A stretch of 64,000 nucleotides of DNA. Source: Lentibacter algarum (lineage in GTDB: Bacteria > Pseudomonadota > Alphaproteobacteria > Rhodobacterales > Rhodobacteraceae). Below are positions 35,107-46,158 of the stretch, one piece after another. Every line of letters starts with the position of its first letter. The stretch's first letter is position 1. The stretch spans positions 3,100,001 through 3,164,000 of the forward strand of contig NZ_CP158687.1 of assembly GCF_040580765.1 (NCBI RefSeq), in the 5' to 3' direction. The position numbers were made by a program, and so were the translations under genes. Under the pieces are notes generated by a model. The model was not told where the DNA came from. It was given only the letters and a program-made list of their open reading frames with translations, and made no database searches.

Positions 35107-37791
35107 TTAGACGCGCCCATGACAGTGCTTGAACTTCTTGCCAGACCCACAAGGGCATTCTTCGTTGCGTCCGGGGTTGCCCCATGTGTTGGGGTCGTTC
35201 TCGACAAAGCCTTCTGCGGGGGCAGTGGCGAGCTCGCTAGCTTTGTCTTGCGGCATGCTGCTTTGTTCACGCTCTCGCATCATCGCAAGAGCCTGCTGTT
35301 GCTCTTCTTCTGAAAGCGGGCGTACAAGGCCAAGCTGCTGTGTGACGTCTTCACGCAAGCTGTCGAGCATGCCTTCAAAAAGTTGGAAGGCCTCGTTCTT
35401 ATACTCATTGAGAGGATCGCGCTGTGCATACCCACGGAAGCTCACTACAGAGCGCAGATGCTCGAGCGTTAGCAAGTGTTCACGCCATTTCTTATCTATT
35501 GTCTGCAGCAAGACCTGCTTCTCAATCATCCGCATGGTTTCAGGGCCGAAGTGAGCGGCCTTTGAAGCCATAAACTCGTCGCTGGCTTTTTCGAGCCGCT
35601 CGGTGATCTCTTCGTCGTCCACCCCTTCCTCTGCGGCCCAATCGATCACTGGGACATCAATACCTAATTTTTCAATACAGGCGGCATAGAGGCCCTCTGT
35701 GTCCCATTGGTCGGCGTAGGTTTTGGGCGGCATGTATTCATCAACAAGATCATCAATAACTTGATTGCGCATGTCTTGGGTGATCGCTGAAAGATCAGCC
35801 GCCTCCATGATGTCACGGCGCTGTCTAAAGATCACTTTGCGCTGTTCGTTCATGACATCATCGAACTTGAGAAGTTGTTTGCGGATGTCAAAGTTACGGC
35901 CTTCAACTTTGGCTTGTGCGCGCTCAAGTGACTTGTTGACCCAAGGGTGCACAATCGCTTCGCCTTCTTTCATGCCAAGCGTCGAAAGGACTTTATCAAG
36001 TCGTTCCGAGCCAAAGATGCGCATCAGATCGTCTTCAAGGCTAAGATAGAACGATGAGCGCCCTGGGTCGCCTTGGCGGCCCGAGCGGCCACGCAGTTGG
36101 TTGTCGATACGGCGGCTTTCGTGGCGCTCTGTGGCCAAGACGAACAAGCCGCCTGCGTCTTTGACTTTTTGCTCCCAATCTTTGTGATCGGCTTCAATTT
36201 TTGCGCGAACTTCTTCGTTGTCATCCTCAGGGGAGGCAGCGATGGCCTCCATGATCTTGAATTCAACGTTGCCACCAAGTTTGATGTCAGTTCCGCGGCC
36301 GGCCATATTGGTCGCGATTGTGACGGCCCCAAGCTTGCCTGCATCAGCTACAATTTGTGCTTCCTGCTCGTGTTGGCGCGCGTTCAAGACATTATGCTTC
36401 ACGCCCTCTTTGGTCAGCATCTCACTCAGGAACTCAGACTTTTCAATCGAGGTCGTGCCCACAAGAATGGGCTGGCCTTTGGCATTGGATTCTTTGATCG
36501 TCTCAACAATGGCGGCGTACTTTTCCTGCGCCGTCCGGTAGACCGCATCGTCATCATCTATCCGTGCAATGGGCTTGTTTGTCGGAACTTCGACAACGCC
36601 AAGTCCATAGATTTCCATGAATTCTTCGGCTTCTGTTGTGGCGGTTCCGGTCATGCCAGCAAGTTTGTCATAGAGACGGAAGTAGTTTTGGAAGGTTACC
36701 TGAGCCAGAGTTACGTTTTCGGGCTGAATATTGCAGCCTTCCTTCGCTTCGATTGCTTGATGAAGCCCCTCTGAAAGGCGCCGGCCCGCCATCATGCGGC
36801 CCGTAAACTCGTCAATCAAAACAACATCGCCGTTGCGGACGATATAGTCTTTGTCTCTGATGAAAAGCTTGTGAGCACGTAGGCCCTGATTGACGTGATG
36901 CACAATTGTTGTGCTCTCAGGGTCGTAAAGACTCTGCTCTTCTTCCAATACTCCGCGCTGGCGTAGCAGCTGCTCGAGGAACTCGTTACCTTCGTCAGAG
37001 AAGGTCACATTGCGAGTTTTCTCATCGAGGCTATAGTGCTCTTCGGTCAGCTCAGGAATGAGTTTATCGATCTCGATATAGAGCTCCGAGCGGTCTTCTG
37101 AAGGGCCAGAAATGATCAGCGGTGTGCGCGCTTCGTCAATCAGGATCGAGTCCACTTCGTCGACGACGGCGAAGTGGTGGACCTTTTGATTGATTTGCTT
37201 CAGCTCTGATTTCATATTGTCGCGCAGGTAGTCAAAGCCGAGTTCGTTGTTGGTCGCATAAGTGATGTCTGAAGCGTAGGCTTCTGATTTTTCACTTTCG
37301 GGCTGCTGTGGGTAGATTACGCCTGTCGTCATGCCAAGCGCGCTAAAAACATTGCTCATCCACTCGGCGTCACGGCGAGCGAGGTAATCATTTACTGTGA
37401 CAACATGTACGCCCTTGCCCGTGAGTGCGTTAAGATATGCGGGGAATGTCGCAACGAGCGTTTTTCCCTCACCAGTCTTCATTTCCGAGATGTTACCTTG
37501 GTGCAAAAAGATACCACCCATGAGCTGAACATCAAAGGCACGCAAGCCCAAGGCTCTCTTGGCGGCCTCACGGCAGTTGGCGAAGGCTTCAGGCAAGAGA
37601 TCATCAAGACTTTCGCCGTCAGCGACGCGCCTTTTGAATTCGGCTGTTTTTGCGATAATCTGCTCATCGCTGAGTGACTCAAAAGAAGGCTCAAGCGCAT
37701 TGATTTTGTCAATCAGCGGTTTTGTCGCCTTAACCTTGCGGTCGTTTGCCGTGCCAAAAACTTTTTTGGCCAGTGATCCAAGTCCAAGCAT
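35107..37791 (-). CDS. secA: preprotein translocase ATPase SecA
   Basis: SecA drives unfolded preproteins through SecYEG using ATP. The 894-residue protein has Walker [12 protein letters not shown], a DEAD-like [25 protein letters not shown] and a second RecA-like domain with [10 protein letters not shown]. The C-terminal zinc motif [14 protein letters not shown] (last 20 residues) is the SecB-binding end. Length is typical. It is divergent from the peptidyl-prolyl isomerase gene across 172 bases. Confidence 0.99.
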   Translation of the reverse strand: MLGLGSLAKKVFGTANDRKVKATKPLIDKINALEPSFESLSDEQIIAKTAEFKRRVADGESLDDLLPEAFANCREAAKRALGLRAFDVQLMGGIFLHQGNISEMKTGEGKTLVATFPAYLNALTGKGVHVVTVNDYLARRDAEWMSNVFSALGMTTGVIYPQQPESEKSEAYASDITYATNNELGFDYLRDNMKSELKQINQKVHHFAVVDEVDSILIDEARTPLIISGPSEDRSELYIEIDKLIPELTEEHYSLDEKTRNVTFSDEGNEFLEQLLRQRGVLEEEQSLYDPESTTIVHHVNQGLRAHKLFIRDKDYIVRNGDVVLIDEFTGRMMAGRRLSEGLHQAIEAKEGCNIQPENVTLAQVTFQNYFRLYDKLAGMTGTATTEAEEFMEIYGLGVVEVPTNKPIARIDDDDAVYRTAQEKYAAIVETIKESNAKGQPILVGTTSIEKSEFLSEMLTKEGVKHNVLNARQHEQEAQIVADAGKLGAVTIATNMAGRGTDIKLGGNVEFKIMEAIAASPEDDNEEVRAKIEADHKDWEQKVKDAGGLFVLATERHESRRIDNQLRGRSGRQGDPGRSSFYLSLEDDLMRIFGSERLDKVLSTLGMKEGEAIVHPWVNKSLERAQAKVEGRNFDIRKQLLKFDDVMNEQRKVIFRQRRDIMEAADLSAITQDMRNQVIDDLVDEYMPPKTYADQWDTEGLYAACIEKLGIDVPVIDWAAEEGVDDEEITERLEKASDEFMASKAAHFGPETMRMIEKQVLLQTIDKKWREHLLTLEHLRSVVSFRGYAQRDPLNEYKNEAFQLFEGMLDSLREDVTQQLGLVRPLSEEEQQQALAMMREREQSSMPQDKASELATAPAEGFVENDPNTWGNPGRNEECPCGSGKKFKHCHGRV

Positions 37792-37963
37792 GTTTAGTCC
37801 GATCCGCTCATTTTATCTCGTCGCAAGACATTTGCTTGCTCCGGTTATATGCGCGTCCTACAACGGCGTGGAACAGATAGCGTGTCTTGGCCTTAAGGCG
37901 ATGTAAGGGTCGGCTCTCGCAGTGTCAACGCCGCGCGCGATACGCGAATGAAACAAAGGGAAT

Positions 37964-38821
37964 ATGATGTCTAAACACTTCAAGATTATGTCACTGGTTT
38001 TGGCGAGCGCTTTTGCTTCTAGTTATGCTTACGCTGACGATACTGCTCCAAACTCTGGCACGGTCGTCGCGACAGTGAATGGAACGGAAATAACACTGGG
38101 CCATATGGCCGCTGCACGCAGTGGGCTCCCAGAGCAGTATTTACAGCTTCCCGATGACGTACTCTTCAAGGCGATTTTGGATCAATTGGTCAATCAGACC
38201 ATCCTTGCAAACCGTTTTGAAGGCGATGCACCTGCACCAGTCCAGCGCCGCCTTGAAAACGAACGACGCTCTCTTATAGCATCAACGGTTATTGAGCAGA
38301 TAGTTGAAGAGAAGCTCACAGACGATGCGCTAAAAGCCGCCTATGATGCAAAATACGCTGAGGCCACGCCCGACAAAGAGTTCAAGGCTGCTCACATTCT
38401 TGTGGAGACGGAAGAGGACGCGAAAAAGATAGTTGAAGAACTGGCTGCAGGCGCGGATTTCACCGAGCTCGCAAAAGAGCGTTCTACGGGGCCTTCTGGG
38501 CCAAATGGTGGTGATCTTGGCTGGTTTGGTAAAGGTATGATGGTGCCTGCGTTTGAAGAAGCCGTTGCGGGAATGGAAGACGGTGCAATCTCGAACCCTG
38601 TTCAAACGCAGTTTGGCTGGCATGTCATTAAACTGAACGAAACGCGGCTCTCAGATGTCCCTCCGTTTGACGAAGTGAGAGCTGAGCTCGAGAGCGAGCT
38701 TTTCAACACTGTGATCGAAGATGAAGTAGAGCGCTTAAAGAAGCTTGGCAGTATTGAGCAAGTTTCCGAAGGAGAGATTGACCCAGCCGTCTTGAAAGAA
38801 GACACGCTGCTTACGGAGTAA
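37964..38821 (+). CDS. periplasmic parvulin-type peptidyl-prolyl isomerase
   Basis: The 285-residue precursor has a signal peptide (about 1-24, LVLASAFASSYAYAD) and an N-terminal SurA-like helical region. The PpiC parvulin domain is at about 130-230 (KAAHILVETEEDAKKI, GPSGPNGGDLGWFGKGMMVPAFEEA in part, TQFGWHVIKL). It probably helps fold exported proteins and fits beside secA. ATG 37964 or the next codon serves as start, after AAAGGGAA. argJ follows after six bases. Confidence 0.92.
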   Translation: MMSKHFKIMSLVLASAFASSYAYADDTAPNSGTVVATVNGTEITLGHMAAARSGLPEQYLQLPDDVLFKAILDQLVNQTILANRFEGDAPAPVQRRLENERRSLIASTVIEQIVEEKLTDDALKAAYDAKYAEATPDKEFKAAHILVETEEDAKKIVEELAAGADFTELAKERSTGPSGPNGGDLGWFGKGMMVPAFEEAVAGMEDGAISNPVQTQFGWHVIKLNETRLSDVPPFDEVRAELESELFNTVIEDEVERLKKLGSIEQVSEGEIDPAVLKEDTLLTE

Positions 38822-38827
38822 AGGCTC

Positions 38828-40057
38828 ATGGCCAAGATTACCAAAGTATCGCCACTCGCGCCTGCGCACTTCCCTGTGCTTCCTGTCATTAAGGGCGTGA
38901 GCTTTGCTACTGCCGCGGCAGGGGTAAAGTACGCGGGCCGCACGGATGTCATGCTTGCGGTGCTCTGCGAGGACACAACGGTTGCTGGTGTTTACACGCG
39001 CTCTTCGACCCGCTCGGCGGCAGTGCTTGATTGTCAGGCGAAAACTGGGGACGAAGCGAGTGGTCAAGCAGCGATCATTGTAAACTCGGGGAACTCCAAC
39101 GCCTTCACTGGCGCTGTTGGCATACAGTCGGTTCAGGCAATTACGTCTGCAGCTGCAGCCGCACTTGATATGGACGCCAACCGTGTTTTTACGTCCTCGA
39201 CAGGCGTGATTGGTGAGCGCTTGCCACATGACAAGATCGTGTCTGCTCTAGAAGGGCTCAAGAGCAACTTGTCAGAGGTAAATATAGCCGACGCTGCGAA
39301 AGCCATTATGACAACTGACACATTCCCAAAGGGAGCATGTGCCAGCTTTGACGTGGCGGGCAAGACGGTTAATATCGCTGGGATTGCCAAGGGATCAGGC
39401 ATGATCGCGCCTGATATGGCGACGATGTTGGTCTATATTTTTACTGACGCTGCCATAGGCCAATCTGATTTGCAGACTGTATTGGATGAGCTGACTGGCC
39501 CAACATTTAACTCGATCACTGTAGACAGCGACACCTCAACATCTGACACACTTCTCTTATGCGCCACTGGCAAAAGTGGCGTCTCCGTTGGGCGTGAAAA
39601 TGTACAGTTTAGAGAGGCTCTTCGTGATGTAATGCTCGATTTGGCGCATCAGGTTGTTAAAGACGGCGAGGGCGCAACGAAGTTTGTAGAGATCCGCGTA
39701 ACGGGTGCGCAAACTGAGCAAGACGCCCATATGCACGCTATGGCGATCGCAAATTCGCCTTTGGTAAAAACGGCGATTGCTGGTGAAGATCCAAACTGGG
39801 GGCGTATCGTCATGGCTATTGGAAAATCAGGTGCCTTTGCTGATCGGGACAAGCTTTCGATTTGGTTTGGAGACGTGCTTGTCGCCAAGGATGGTTGGGT
39901 TAACCCTGACTACCGCGAAGAAGACGCGGCTGCTTTGATGAAACTACCTGAGATCGTAGTTAGGGTTGATCTTGGGCTTGGCCAAAGCGCTAAAACAGTT
40001 TGGACCTGTGACTTGACGCACGGCTACATTGAGATCAACGCGGACTACCGATCATGA
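38828..40057 (+). CDS. argJ: bifunctional ornithine acetyltransferase / N-acetylglutamate synthase
   Basis: ArgJ transfers acetyl from N-acetylornithine to glutamate, recycling acetyl in arginine synthesis. In bifunctional forms it also uses acetyl-CoA. The 409-residue proenzyme cleaves itself before Thr199 (PDMATMLVYIFTD), which becomes the nucleophile of the beta chain. The oxyanion STGVIGE (124-130) is present. It overlaps mutT by four bases. It works with argG (60.2 kb), though the two are not linked in an operon. Confidence 0.96.
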   Translation: MAKITKVSPLAPAHFPVLPVIKGVSFATAAAGVKYAGRTDVMLAVLCEDTTVAGVYTRSSTRSAAVLDCQAKTGDEASGQAAIIVNSGNSNAFTGAVGIQSVQAITSAAAAALDMDANRVFTSSTGVIGERLPHDKIVSALEGLKSNLSEVNIADAAKAIMTTDTFPKGACASFDVAGKTVNIAGIAKGSGMIAPDMATMLVYIFTDAAIGQSDLQTVLDELTGPTFNSITVDSDTSTSDTLLLCATGKSGVSVGRENVQFREALRDVMLDLAHQVVKDGEGATKFVEIRVTGAQTEQDAHMHAMAIANSPLVKTAIAGEDPNWGRIVMAIGKSGAFADRDKLSIWFGDVLVAKDGWVNPDYREEDAAALMKLPEIVVRVDLGLGQSAKTVWTCDLTHGYIEINADYRS

Positions 40058-40452
40058 AAGTAGTGCTCGTTTCTGCTGTCGCTCTTTTAGACAAAGACAA
40101 CCGTGTTCTTTTGGCTCAACGACCAAAAGGAAAGTCTATGGAAGGCCTTTGGGAGTTTCCTGGGGGCAAGGTTGAGCCTGGAGAAAGTCCGGAAGGTGCA
40201 CTAGTGCGCGAACTTCACGAAGAGCTCGGGATTGAAACATGGAACAGTTGCCTCGCACCGCTCACTTTCGCCTCACATAGCTATGATGATTTTCACCTAT
40301 TGATGCCTCTTTTTGCCTGCCGAAAGTGGAACGGGATTGTATCCCCAAGGGAAGGCCAGGCGCTTGCTTGGGTGCATGCAGAGAAGCTGAAAGATTATCC
40401 AATGCCTGCTGCGGATATCCCTTTGATCCCTATTTTACGCGACTGGTTGTGA
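40054..40452 (+). CDS. mutT: 8-oxo-dGTP diphosphatase MutT
   Basis: MutT hydrolyses 8-oxo-dGTP to keep oxidised guanine out of DNA. The 132-residue Nudix enzyme carries the full box GGKVEPGESPEGALVRELHE followed by ELGI (residues 34-57). AQRPKGKSMEGLWEFPGG before the box is typical of MutT. It starts inside the argJ stop (ATGA). Confidence 0.93.
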   Translation: MKVVLVSAVALLDKDNRVLLAQRPKGKSMEGLWEFPGGKVEPGESPEGALVRELHEELGIETWNSCLAPLTFASHSYDDFHLLMPLFACRKWNGIVSPREGQALAWVHAEKLKDYPMPAADIPLIPILRDWL

Positions 40453-40526
40453 ATTAACACATAATTTACTTTTTTTGAGTGATCTGATGCGGTATCCAAG
40501 AGCACAAATATCTTGGAGGATATGCT

Positions 40527-40679
40527 ATGCGGACAATTATTGTTGCTAGCGGTGTATATGTTCAGGGTTGTTTTGTTCGCATGCTTGAAAACGGGCGTGC
40601 TATCATTCGGGTTGGAAACATAGAGTATACTGGCGACCTTGTAACTTCTGATCGACACGAAAAAAGGCTGGCAGGGTAA
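40527..40679 (+). CDS. small protein, 50 residues, unknown
   Basis: The ORF starts at ATG 40527 with GGAGGA six bases upstream, a near-perfect ribosome binding site. It ends at TAA 40677 within a strong hairpin terminator. The product begins MRTIIVASGVYVQGCFVRML, continues through RAIIRVGNIEYTGDLV and ends KRLAG. The first half is hydrophobic but too short and mixed for a clear membrane helix. A short single-gene transcription unit between mutT and infB fits a real gene. I do not recognise a family. Confidence 0.6.
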   Translation: MRTIIVASGVYVQGCFVRMLENGRAIIRVGNIEYTGDLVTSDRHEKRLAG

Positions 40680-40697
40680 CCTACCAGCCTTTTTCAT
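40660..40697. terminator. bidirectional rho-independent terminator between the small ORF and infB
   Basis: AAAAAGGCTGG pairs with CCAGCCTTTTT over 11 bases, extended by AGG/CCT past a one-base mismatch, with a GTAA loop. A-run and T-run flank it on both sides, so it works for both the rightward small gene and leftward infB. Confidence 0.9.
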
Positions 40698-40714
40698 TTA
40701 GCTTTCGGGCGAAA

Positions 40715-43204
40715 TCAATCTAGGTTGCGTTCAATCTCTTCGCGCTCAAAGATTTCGATCACATCGCCAGCACGAATGTCGTCATATGCCTCGAAGGCCA
40801 TCCCGCACTCTTGTCCTGACTGGACTTCGGCCACTTCGTCTTTGAAGCGCTTAAGTGTCTTGAGCGTACCCTCGTGAATAACAACGTTGTCGCGGAGCAG
40901 ACGTACTCCAGCGCTCCGACGTGCGACGCCTTCGGTCACAAGACAGCCAGCCACTTTGCCAACGCCAGTAACTTTAAACACTTCACGAATTTCAGCATAT
41001 CCGATGAATTTCTCGCGAATTTCGGCAGATAGCAGGCCGCTCGCTGCTTTCTTCACATCGTCTACAAGATCATAGATGACAGAATAGTAGCGAATTTCGA
41101 CACCCTTCTGGTTTGCACTGTTACGCGCAGGCGCATTGGCCCGAACGTTGAAGCCAAACACAGGTGCGCCGGAGGCTTCAGCAAGGCTGACGTCGCTTTC
41201 TGTGATTGCGCCAACACCAGAGTGCAGAACGCGAACGCGAACTTCGTCATTTCCGATTTTTTCCATCGCTTGCACGATAGCTTCAGCAGAACCTTGTACA
41301 TCGGCTTTCATAACGATTGGCATTTCGGTGACGTTTTTGTCATCCTTTGCTTTCGCCATCAGCTGCTCAAGTGTCGTCGCAGCGCCTGCTGCAGCACGCT
41401 TCTCTTTGGCTGCACTCTCACGATACTCAGCAATCTCGCGGGCCTGTGCCTCTGAACTTACTACGTTGAGTACATCGCCAGCTTCTGGTGTGCCATTCAG
41501 GCCAAGAACCTCTACAGGCACAGATGGACCAGCTTCTTGTACGCGCTCGCCCTTGTCGTTGATCAAGGCACGAACTTTACCGAACTGCTCACCAACGACA
41601 AAGATATCGCCTTGGCGGAGTGTTCCTTTTTGAACCAGAACAGTTGCAACAGGACCTCGTCCAACATCAAGTTGTGCCTCAATAACGGCTCCTTCTGCAG
41701 CCCGATCTGGGTTTGCTTTCAGCTCCAGAATTTCGGCTTGAAGGGCAATGGCATCGAGCAGCTCATCAAGGCCTTGTCCTGTGATTGCCGACACTTCTAC
41801 GTCTTGAACATCACCAGACATGGCTTCAACAACAACTTCGTGCTGTAGCAAGTCAGTGCGTACCTTGGTCGGGTTTGCAGCGGGTTTGTCGATTTTGTTG
41901 ATTGCAACAATCATCGGTACCTTAGCCGCTTTGGCGTGGTTGATCGCTTCGATAGTCTGAGGCATCACCGCATCATCGGCTGCAACAACAAGAACAACAA
42001 TATCCGTAACTTGCGCGCCGCGCGAACGCATAGAGGTAAAGGCAGCGTGACCTGGTGTGTCCAGGAACGACAAGACCGCACCACTTTCTGTTGTGACCTG
42101 ATAGGCACCGATGTGTTGCGTGATCCCACCAGCTTCGCCAGCAACCACTTTTGCGTCGCGGATAGCGTCAAGAAGTGATGTCTTGCCGTGGTCCACGTGA
42201 CCCATGATCGTAATGACGGGAGGACGTGGTTTAAGGTCTTCCGCGTTTTCCGGCACCTCTTTAATCACATCTTCAACATCAGATGCTGAAACACGTGTCA
42301 TTTTGTGGCCAAATTCTTCGATGATCAACTCAGCCGTGTCGGCATCAATGGTCTGGTTCTGAGTAACCATCATACCCATATTCATCAGGGCCTTAACAAC
42401 ATCAGCAACACGCTCTGCCATACGGTTGGCGAGTTCGCTTACGACAATTGCTTCGGGCAACTGAACTTCACGGACGATTTTCTCACGCTCAACGTTTTGA
42501 CCCATCGCTTTTTGGCGAGCGCGCTCTTGTTGACGTTTCATTGCAGCCATTGAGCGCTGTCGTCCGCCCTCACCGCCAGAAAGCGCCTGATTGAGAGTGA
42601 GCTTACCGCTACGGCGGCCTTCGTCGCCCCGAGCCTTATTGGCTTTGCTGCGATCATCGCGATCGTTAGTTTCGACTTTGCGACGGTCTGCCATTGGCTT
42701 GGCCGCTGTACGGCTCGCGCCTGCGTCTGCATCGGGTGCAGGTGCAGCAGCCGCGCGCTTTGCAGCTTCTTCCGTTTCGCGAAGCTTGCGCGCATCGTCT
42801 TCTGCTTTGGCGCGTGCGCGCTCTTCACGCTCTTTTTCTTCGCGTTCTTTTTCTTCGGCTTCTGCCCGACGACGCATACGCTCTTCTTCGCGCTGCTTTT
42901 CTTCAGCTGCGCGCTGTTCTTCTTCGTCTGATTCACGCGCTTTTGCAGCCTGAACAGCTTTCAGCCGACGCTCCATCTCCGCATCGGTTATGCCGCCAGG
43001 CCTGTTGCTTGAAGCAGCAGAAGATTTGTTTCCGCCAGCGCCCGCACCCGATGTCGCGACACTGGGTTTGGGTACGACAACGCGTTTGCGCTTCGTTTCT
43101 ACCACCACATTCTTGGTGCGCCCGTGGCTAAAGCTTTGCTTTACGTTGCCAGACCGCGGACCGCCGCGGAGACCAAGTGTCTTTTTGCCGTCGCTATCGC
43201 TCAT
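40715..43204 (-). CDS. infB: translation initiation factor IF-2
   Basis: IF-2 is a GTPase that brings initiator tRNA to the 30S subunit and promotes subunit joining. The 829-residue protein has an N-terminal charged, Ala/Glu/Arg-rich extension (about 80-150, coiled coil), the G domain beginning with GHVDHGKTS (about 335) and including DTPGHAAF and NKIDKP, then domains II-IV. Last gene of the rimP-nusA-ylxR-infB operon, nine bases after ylxR. Confidence 0.98.
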   Translation of the reverse strand: MSDSDGKKTLGLRGGPRSGNVKQSFSHGRTKNVVVETKRKRVVVPKPSVATSGAGAGGNKSSAASSNRPGGITDAEMERRLKAVQAAKARESDEEEQRAAEEKQREEERMRRRAEAEEKEREEKEREERARAKAEDDARKLRETEEAAKRAAAAPAPDADAGASRTAAKPMADRRKVETNDRDDRSKANKARGDEGRRSGKLTLNQALSGGEGGRQRSMAAMKRQQERARQKAMGQNVEREKIVREVQLPEAIVVSELANRMAERVADVVKALMNMGMMVTQNQTIDADTAELIIEEFGHKMTRVSASDVEDVIKEVPENAEDLKPRPPVITIMGHVDHGKTSLLDAIRDAKVVAGEAGGITQHIGAYQVTTESGAVLSFLDTPGHAAFTSMRSRGAQVTDIVVLVVAADDAVMPQTIEAINHAKAAKVPMIVAINKIDKPAANPTKVRTDLLQHEVVVEAMSGDVQDVEVSAITGQGLDELLDAIALQAEILELKANPDRAAEGAVIEAQLDVGRGPVATVLVQKGTLRQGDIFVVGEQFGKVRALINDKGERVQEAGPSVPVEVLGLNGTPEAGDVLNVVSSEAQAREIAEYRESAAKEKRAAAGAATTLEQLMAKAKDDKNVTEMPIVMKADVQGSAEAIVQAMEKIGNDEVRVRVLHSGVGAITESDVSLAEASGAPVFGFNVRANAPARNSANQKGVEIRYYSVIYDLVDDVKKAASGLLSAEIREKFIGYAEIREVFKVTGVGKVAGCLVTEGVARRSAGVRLLRDNVVIHEGTLKTLKRFKDEVAEVQSGQECGMAFEAYDDIRAGDVIEIFEREEIERNLD

Positions 43205-43213
43205 TCGATATAC

Positions 43214-43837
43214 TCATCCTTTCATGCGCCCGTCGGGCGCGGTGGGCCGAAAGCCCTCTAGTCTTGTTGCTTCCTCTATAACACGAGATGCCAAACCTCC
43301 AGCATCTAAGGCCGCATGAACTGCGAATTCTCGCCCAAAGGCGGCCCCTAGCTCGTGTCGTGCGAGGCATTCAAATGTTTTTCCATCGCCCCAAAGCCGA
43401 ATCTTTGACTTTTCGCGTGGTGAGCCATCGCTTGCTTGAAACAGAATGCGTGCGCGTTCGCTCGTCGTCCAGTCTTTAACTTTTGTAGAGCCTGTAACCG
43501 CTCCACCAGATTTACGTGACAAGCCGAGCAGGCTAATCACGCGCTTCAGAAGCACATTCTCAACAAACTCAACCAAGTTATCAGGTACTTTAACTTGCTC
43601 TTTTGCCGAGCGGCTGAAGAGGTTTTTCTTGGTAGCTAGAGTGAGCGCCTCTTTATTGGCGCTCACCCAAATACCACGACCAGGCAGTTTACCTGCAACG
43701 TCAAAGGCCAAGGTCTGATCTGGTCCGACAACAAATCTAAGAAGCTCCGATTTGGGGCGCAGCTCTCCAGTTGCAATGCATTTGCGCACTGCATCTAGTG
43801 AGTCTTTCCCTATGATCTCGGCGTCTGTTGTCATCAA
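43214..43837 (-). CDS. YlxR/L7Ae-type RNA-binding protein
   Basis: The 207-residue protein joins a YlxR domain (15-90: RKCIATGELRPKSELLRFV and PGRGIWVSANKEAL) to an L7Ae-like RNA-binding region (95-165: LLGLSRKSGGAVTGSTKV). This is the alphaproteobacterial form of the small gene between nusA and infB. Its exact role is not established; nucleic-acid binding or a link to translation is the usual inference. It is nine bases from nusA and nine from infB. Confidence 0.9.
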   Translation of the reverse strand: MMTTDAEIIGKDSLDAVRKCIATGELRPKSELLRFVVGPDQTLAFDVAGKLPGRGIWVSANKEALTLATKKNLFSRSAKEQVKVPDNLVEFVENVLLKRVISLLGLSRKSGGAVTGSTKVKDWTTSERARILFQASDGSPREKSKIRLWGDGKTFECLARHELGAAFGREFAVHAALDAGGLASRVIEEATRLEGFRPTAPDGRMKG

Positions 43838-43846
43838 TACCCTGAC

Positions 43847-45451
43847 TTATTCCGCGTCTTCTTCTTCGACGTCGTGGTCTGCAGTTTCGAGTTCAGCTGG
43901 ATCAATCCAGCCAAGTTGAATGCGGGCTGACATCACGAGGTCTTGAGCTTCTTCAAGAGTGATGCCGAAGGGCTCCAAGATGCCGTCATCTTTGACGCGT
44001 TCGCCTTCAACACTTGTCCAGCCACCGGCCAGTTCCCAGTCAGCGCAGGTTGCGAAGTCTTCGAGCGTTTTTACATCGTCCTTTGCCAGAGCTTCCAGCA
44101 TTTGAGGAGACATCTCACCAAATTCCGCCAAACTGTCTTCTAGACCGAGCGAGCGAGCATTCTCCATTGCAGCTTTTGCATCGGCTTCAAGTATATCGCG
44201 CGCACGTGCCTGAAGTTCGTTGGCTGTGTCATCGTCGACGCCTTCGATAACCAAAAGCTCGTCAACCTCAACATAGGCGACTTCTTCAAGTGTGGTGAAG
44301 CCTTCTGAAACGAGCAGTTGTGCAAAGAATTCATCAAGGTCCAGTTTGTCCATGAACAGTTTCGTGCGAAGCTCAAACTCACGCTGGCGGCGCTCGGATT
44401 CGTCCGCTTCTGTCATGATTTCGATCTCAAGGCCTGTCAGCTGTGAAGCGAGACGGACGTTTTGACCGCGGCGGCCAATCGCAAGGCTCAACTGCTCATC
44501 TGGAACAACGACTTCGATACGCTCGGCTTCTTCATCCAGAACAACTTTAGAAACTTCTGCGGGCTGCAGGGCGTTCACAAGGAAGGTCGGTACATCTTCG
44601 TTCCAAGGAATGATGTCGATTTTTTCGCCTTGCAGCTCGTTTACAACAGCCTGAACACGGCTGCCGCGCATACCGACGCAGGCGCCAACAGGATCGATGC
44701 TATTGTCATAAGAAATAACAGCAATCTTAGCGCGCGAACCTGGGTCGCGAGCAACAGCTTTGATCTCGATGATACCTTCGTAGATTTCTGGCACTTCCAT
44801 TTTGAAGAGCTCAGCCATGAATTCCGGCGCTGTGCGGCTCAAGAAGATCTGTGGGCCACGTGCTTCGCGGCGTACATCCTTGATGAAGCAGCGAATGCGG
44901 TCGTTCGGACGGTAGCTTTCACGACCAATCTTTTCATTGCGGCGCAAGATGGCCTCTCCGCTGCCAACATCAACAATAACGTTGCCATATTCTTCGCGCT
45001 TTACAACGCCGTTGATGATTGTGCCTGCACGGTCCTTGAACTGCTCAAATTGGCGATCACGCTCAGCTTCGCGAACTTTCTGAAGAATAACCTGCTTTGC
45101 GCTTTGCGCGGCAATCCGGCCCATCTCGACGGGGGGCACTTCTTCAACAAATGTATCGCCAACCTTTGGATCATCGAGGTAAAGCTTGGCCTGCTCGACG
45201 GTCATTTCCGCCTGATAGTTTTCCAGCTCTGCTTCGTCTACGACGGTGCGGACGCGTGTAAATGTGGCTTTGCCTGTCTTGCGGTCAATCGCAACGCGAA
45301 TGTCCATTTCAGCGCCGTAGCGGCTTTTGGCTGCGCGTGCGAGACTCTCTTCCATGGCTTCGATAACAAGCACAGGGTCGATCATTTTTTCGCGGGCTAC
45401 GGCCTCTGCGGTTTGCAAAAGCTCTAGCTGGTTGGCGGATGTGATTGCCAT
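43847..45451 (-). CDS. nusA: transcription termination/antitermination factor NusA
   Basis: NusA binds RNA polymerase and nascent RNA, affecting pausing, termination and antitermination. The 534-residue protein has the N-terminal polymerase-binding domain, an S1 domain (about 135-200, GTIINGVVKREEYGNVIVDVG in part), two KH domains (about 230-350, VGACVGMRGSRVQAV and LAIGRRGQNVRLAS) and acidic C-terminal repeats. The last residues are DHDVEEEDAE. It directly abuts rimP. Confidence 0.98.
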   Translation of the reverse strand: MAITSANQLELLQTAEAVAREKMIDPVLVIEAMEESLARAAKSRYGAEMDIRVAIDRKTGKATFTRVRTVVDEAELENYQAEMTVEQAKLYLDDPKVGDTFVEEVPPVEMGRIAAQSAKQVILQKVREAERDRQFEQFKDRAGTIINGVVKREEYGNVIVDVGSGEAILRRNEKIGRESYRPNDRIRCFIKDVRREARGPQIFLSRTAPEFMAELFKMEVPEIYEGIIEIKAVARDPGSRAKIAVISYDNSIDPVGACVGMRGSRVQAVVNELQGEKIDIIPWNEDVPTFLVNALQPAEVSKVVLDEEAERIEVVVPDEQLSLAIGRRGQNVRLASQLTGLEIEIMTEADESERRQREFELRTKLFMDKLDLDEFFAQLLVSEGFTTLEEVAYVEVDELLVIEGVDDDTANELQARARDILEADAKAAMENARSLGLEDSLAEFGEMSPQMLEALAKDDVKTLEDFATCADWELAGGWTSVEGERVKDDGILEPFGITLEEAQDLVMSARIQLGWIDPAELETADHDVEEEDAE

Positions 45452-46027
45452 TTACTCGTCCTCCTCAGACTCAGGCGATTCTTCAATATCTACTTCTCCG
45501 CCGTCCGCATATGCGCCAGCGGCTTTTCGTTGTCTCAGCATTTCTTTGATTAGTTCGTCGGTCATGACGAGCTTGGCTTCTACAAGCCATTCGAATTTAA
45601 GCCCAATCGTGCCTTGATCAATGGTGAGCAAAACCTCGTCACCTTCAACGCCAGCAAGCTCACCACGAAAGCGCTTTTGCCCGTCGATCATTTCACCGGT
45701 TTCGACTTTGGCCTCGAAGCCTTCAAAAGTTTCAAAGTCTTTGAGGCGGGTCAGTGGGCGATCGATACCAGGGCTAGAAACCTCAAGCGTATAGGCATCT
45801 GACAGTGGATCTTCGACGTCGAGCAAAGCGCTAACAGCGTTGGAGATGGCGGCGCAGTCATCGACCTCAATACCGCCTTCAGGACGCTCAGCCATTATCT
45901 GTAGTGTTTCAACTTCACCACTTAGCAGGCGAATGCGCACAAGCTCATAACCCAAGTCTTCAATGACGGGGGTTACGATTTCGGCCAAACGTTTGTCTCT
46001 GGCGGATTTAGCAATCAGGTTCGACAT
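45452..46027 (-). CDS. rimP: ribosome maturation factor RimP
   Basis: RimP aids assembly of the 30S subunit. The 191-residue protein has the N-terminal domain ([49 protein letters not shown] in part) and the Sm-like C-terminal domain. It carries an acidic tail ([13 protein letters not shown]) somewhat longer than usual. First gene of the leftward operon, with a terminator of the preceding gene upstream. Confidence 0.96.
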   Translation of the reverse strand: MSNLIAKSARDKRLAEIVTPVIEDLGYELVRIRLLSGEVETLQIMAERPEGGIEVDDCAAISNAVSALLDVEDPLSDAYTLEVSSPGIDRPLTRLKDFETFEGFEAKVETGEMIDGQKRFRGELAGVEGDEVLLTIDQGTIGLKFEWLVEAKLVMTDELIKEMLRQRKAAGAYADGGEVDIEESPESEEDE

Positions 46028-46039
46028 TTTTCTCTTTGC

Positions 46040-46072
46040 TCAAACAAAAAAGCGGGCCGTGCGGCCCGCTGT
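46040..46072 (-). terminator. rho-independent terminator downstream of pip
   Basis: AGCGGGCC (46052-46059) and GGCCCGCT (46064-46071) pair around GTGC. On the minus strand the stem is followed by TTTTTTGTTTG, so it stops leftward transcripts from pip just before rimP. Confidence 0.85.
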
Positions 46073-46158
46073 ATAATTCGGTGGTGCGCTGGTAGTCAGC
46101 ACGCCGCTGTTGAGCAGGTGTGTAGTCGCAATGCTCAAAGGATGCAAGGCCGAATCGA

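Noticed and set aside
44462-45427. Long rightward open frame of 321 codons antisense to nusA
   Set aside because: NusA on the minus strand is unmistakable; the antisense frame is Asn/Phe/Ala-rich without motifs, a shadow of codon bias.
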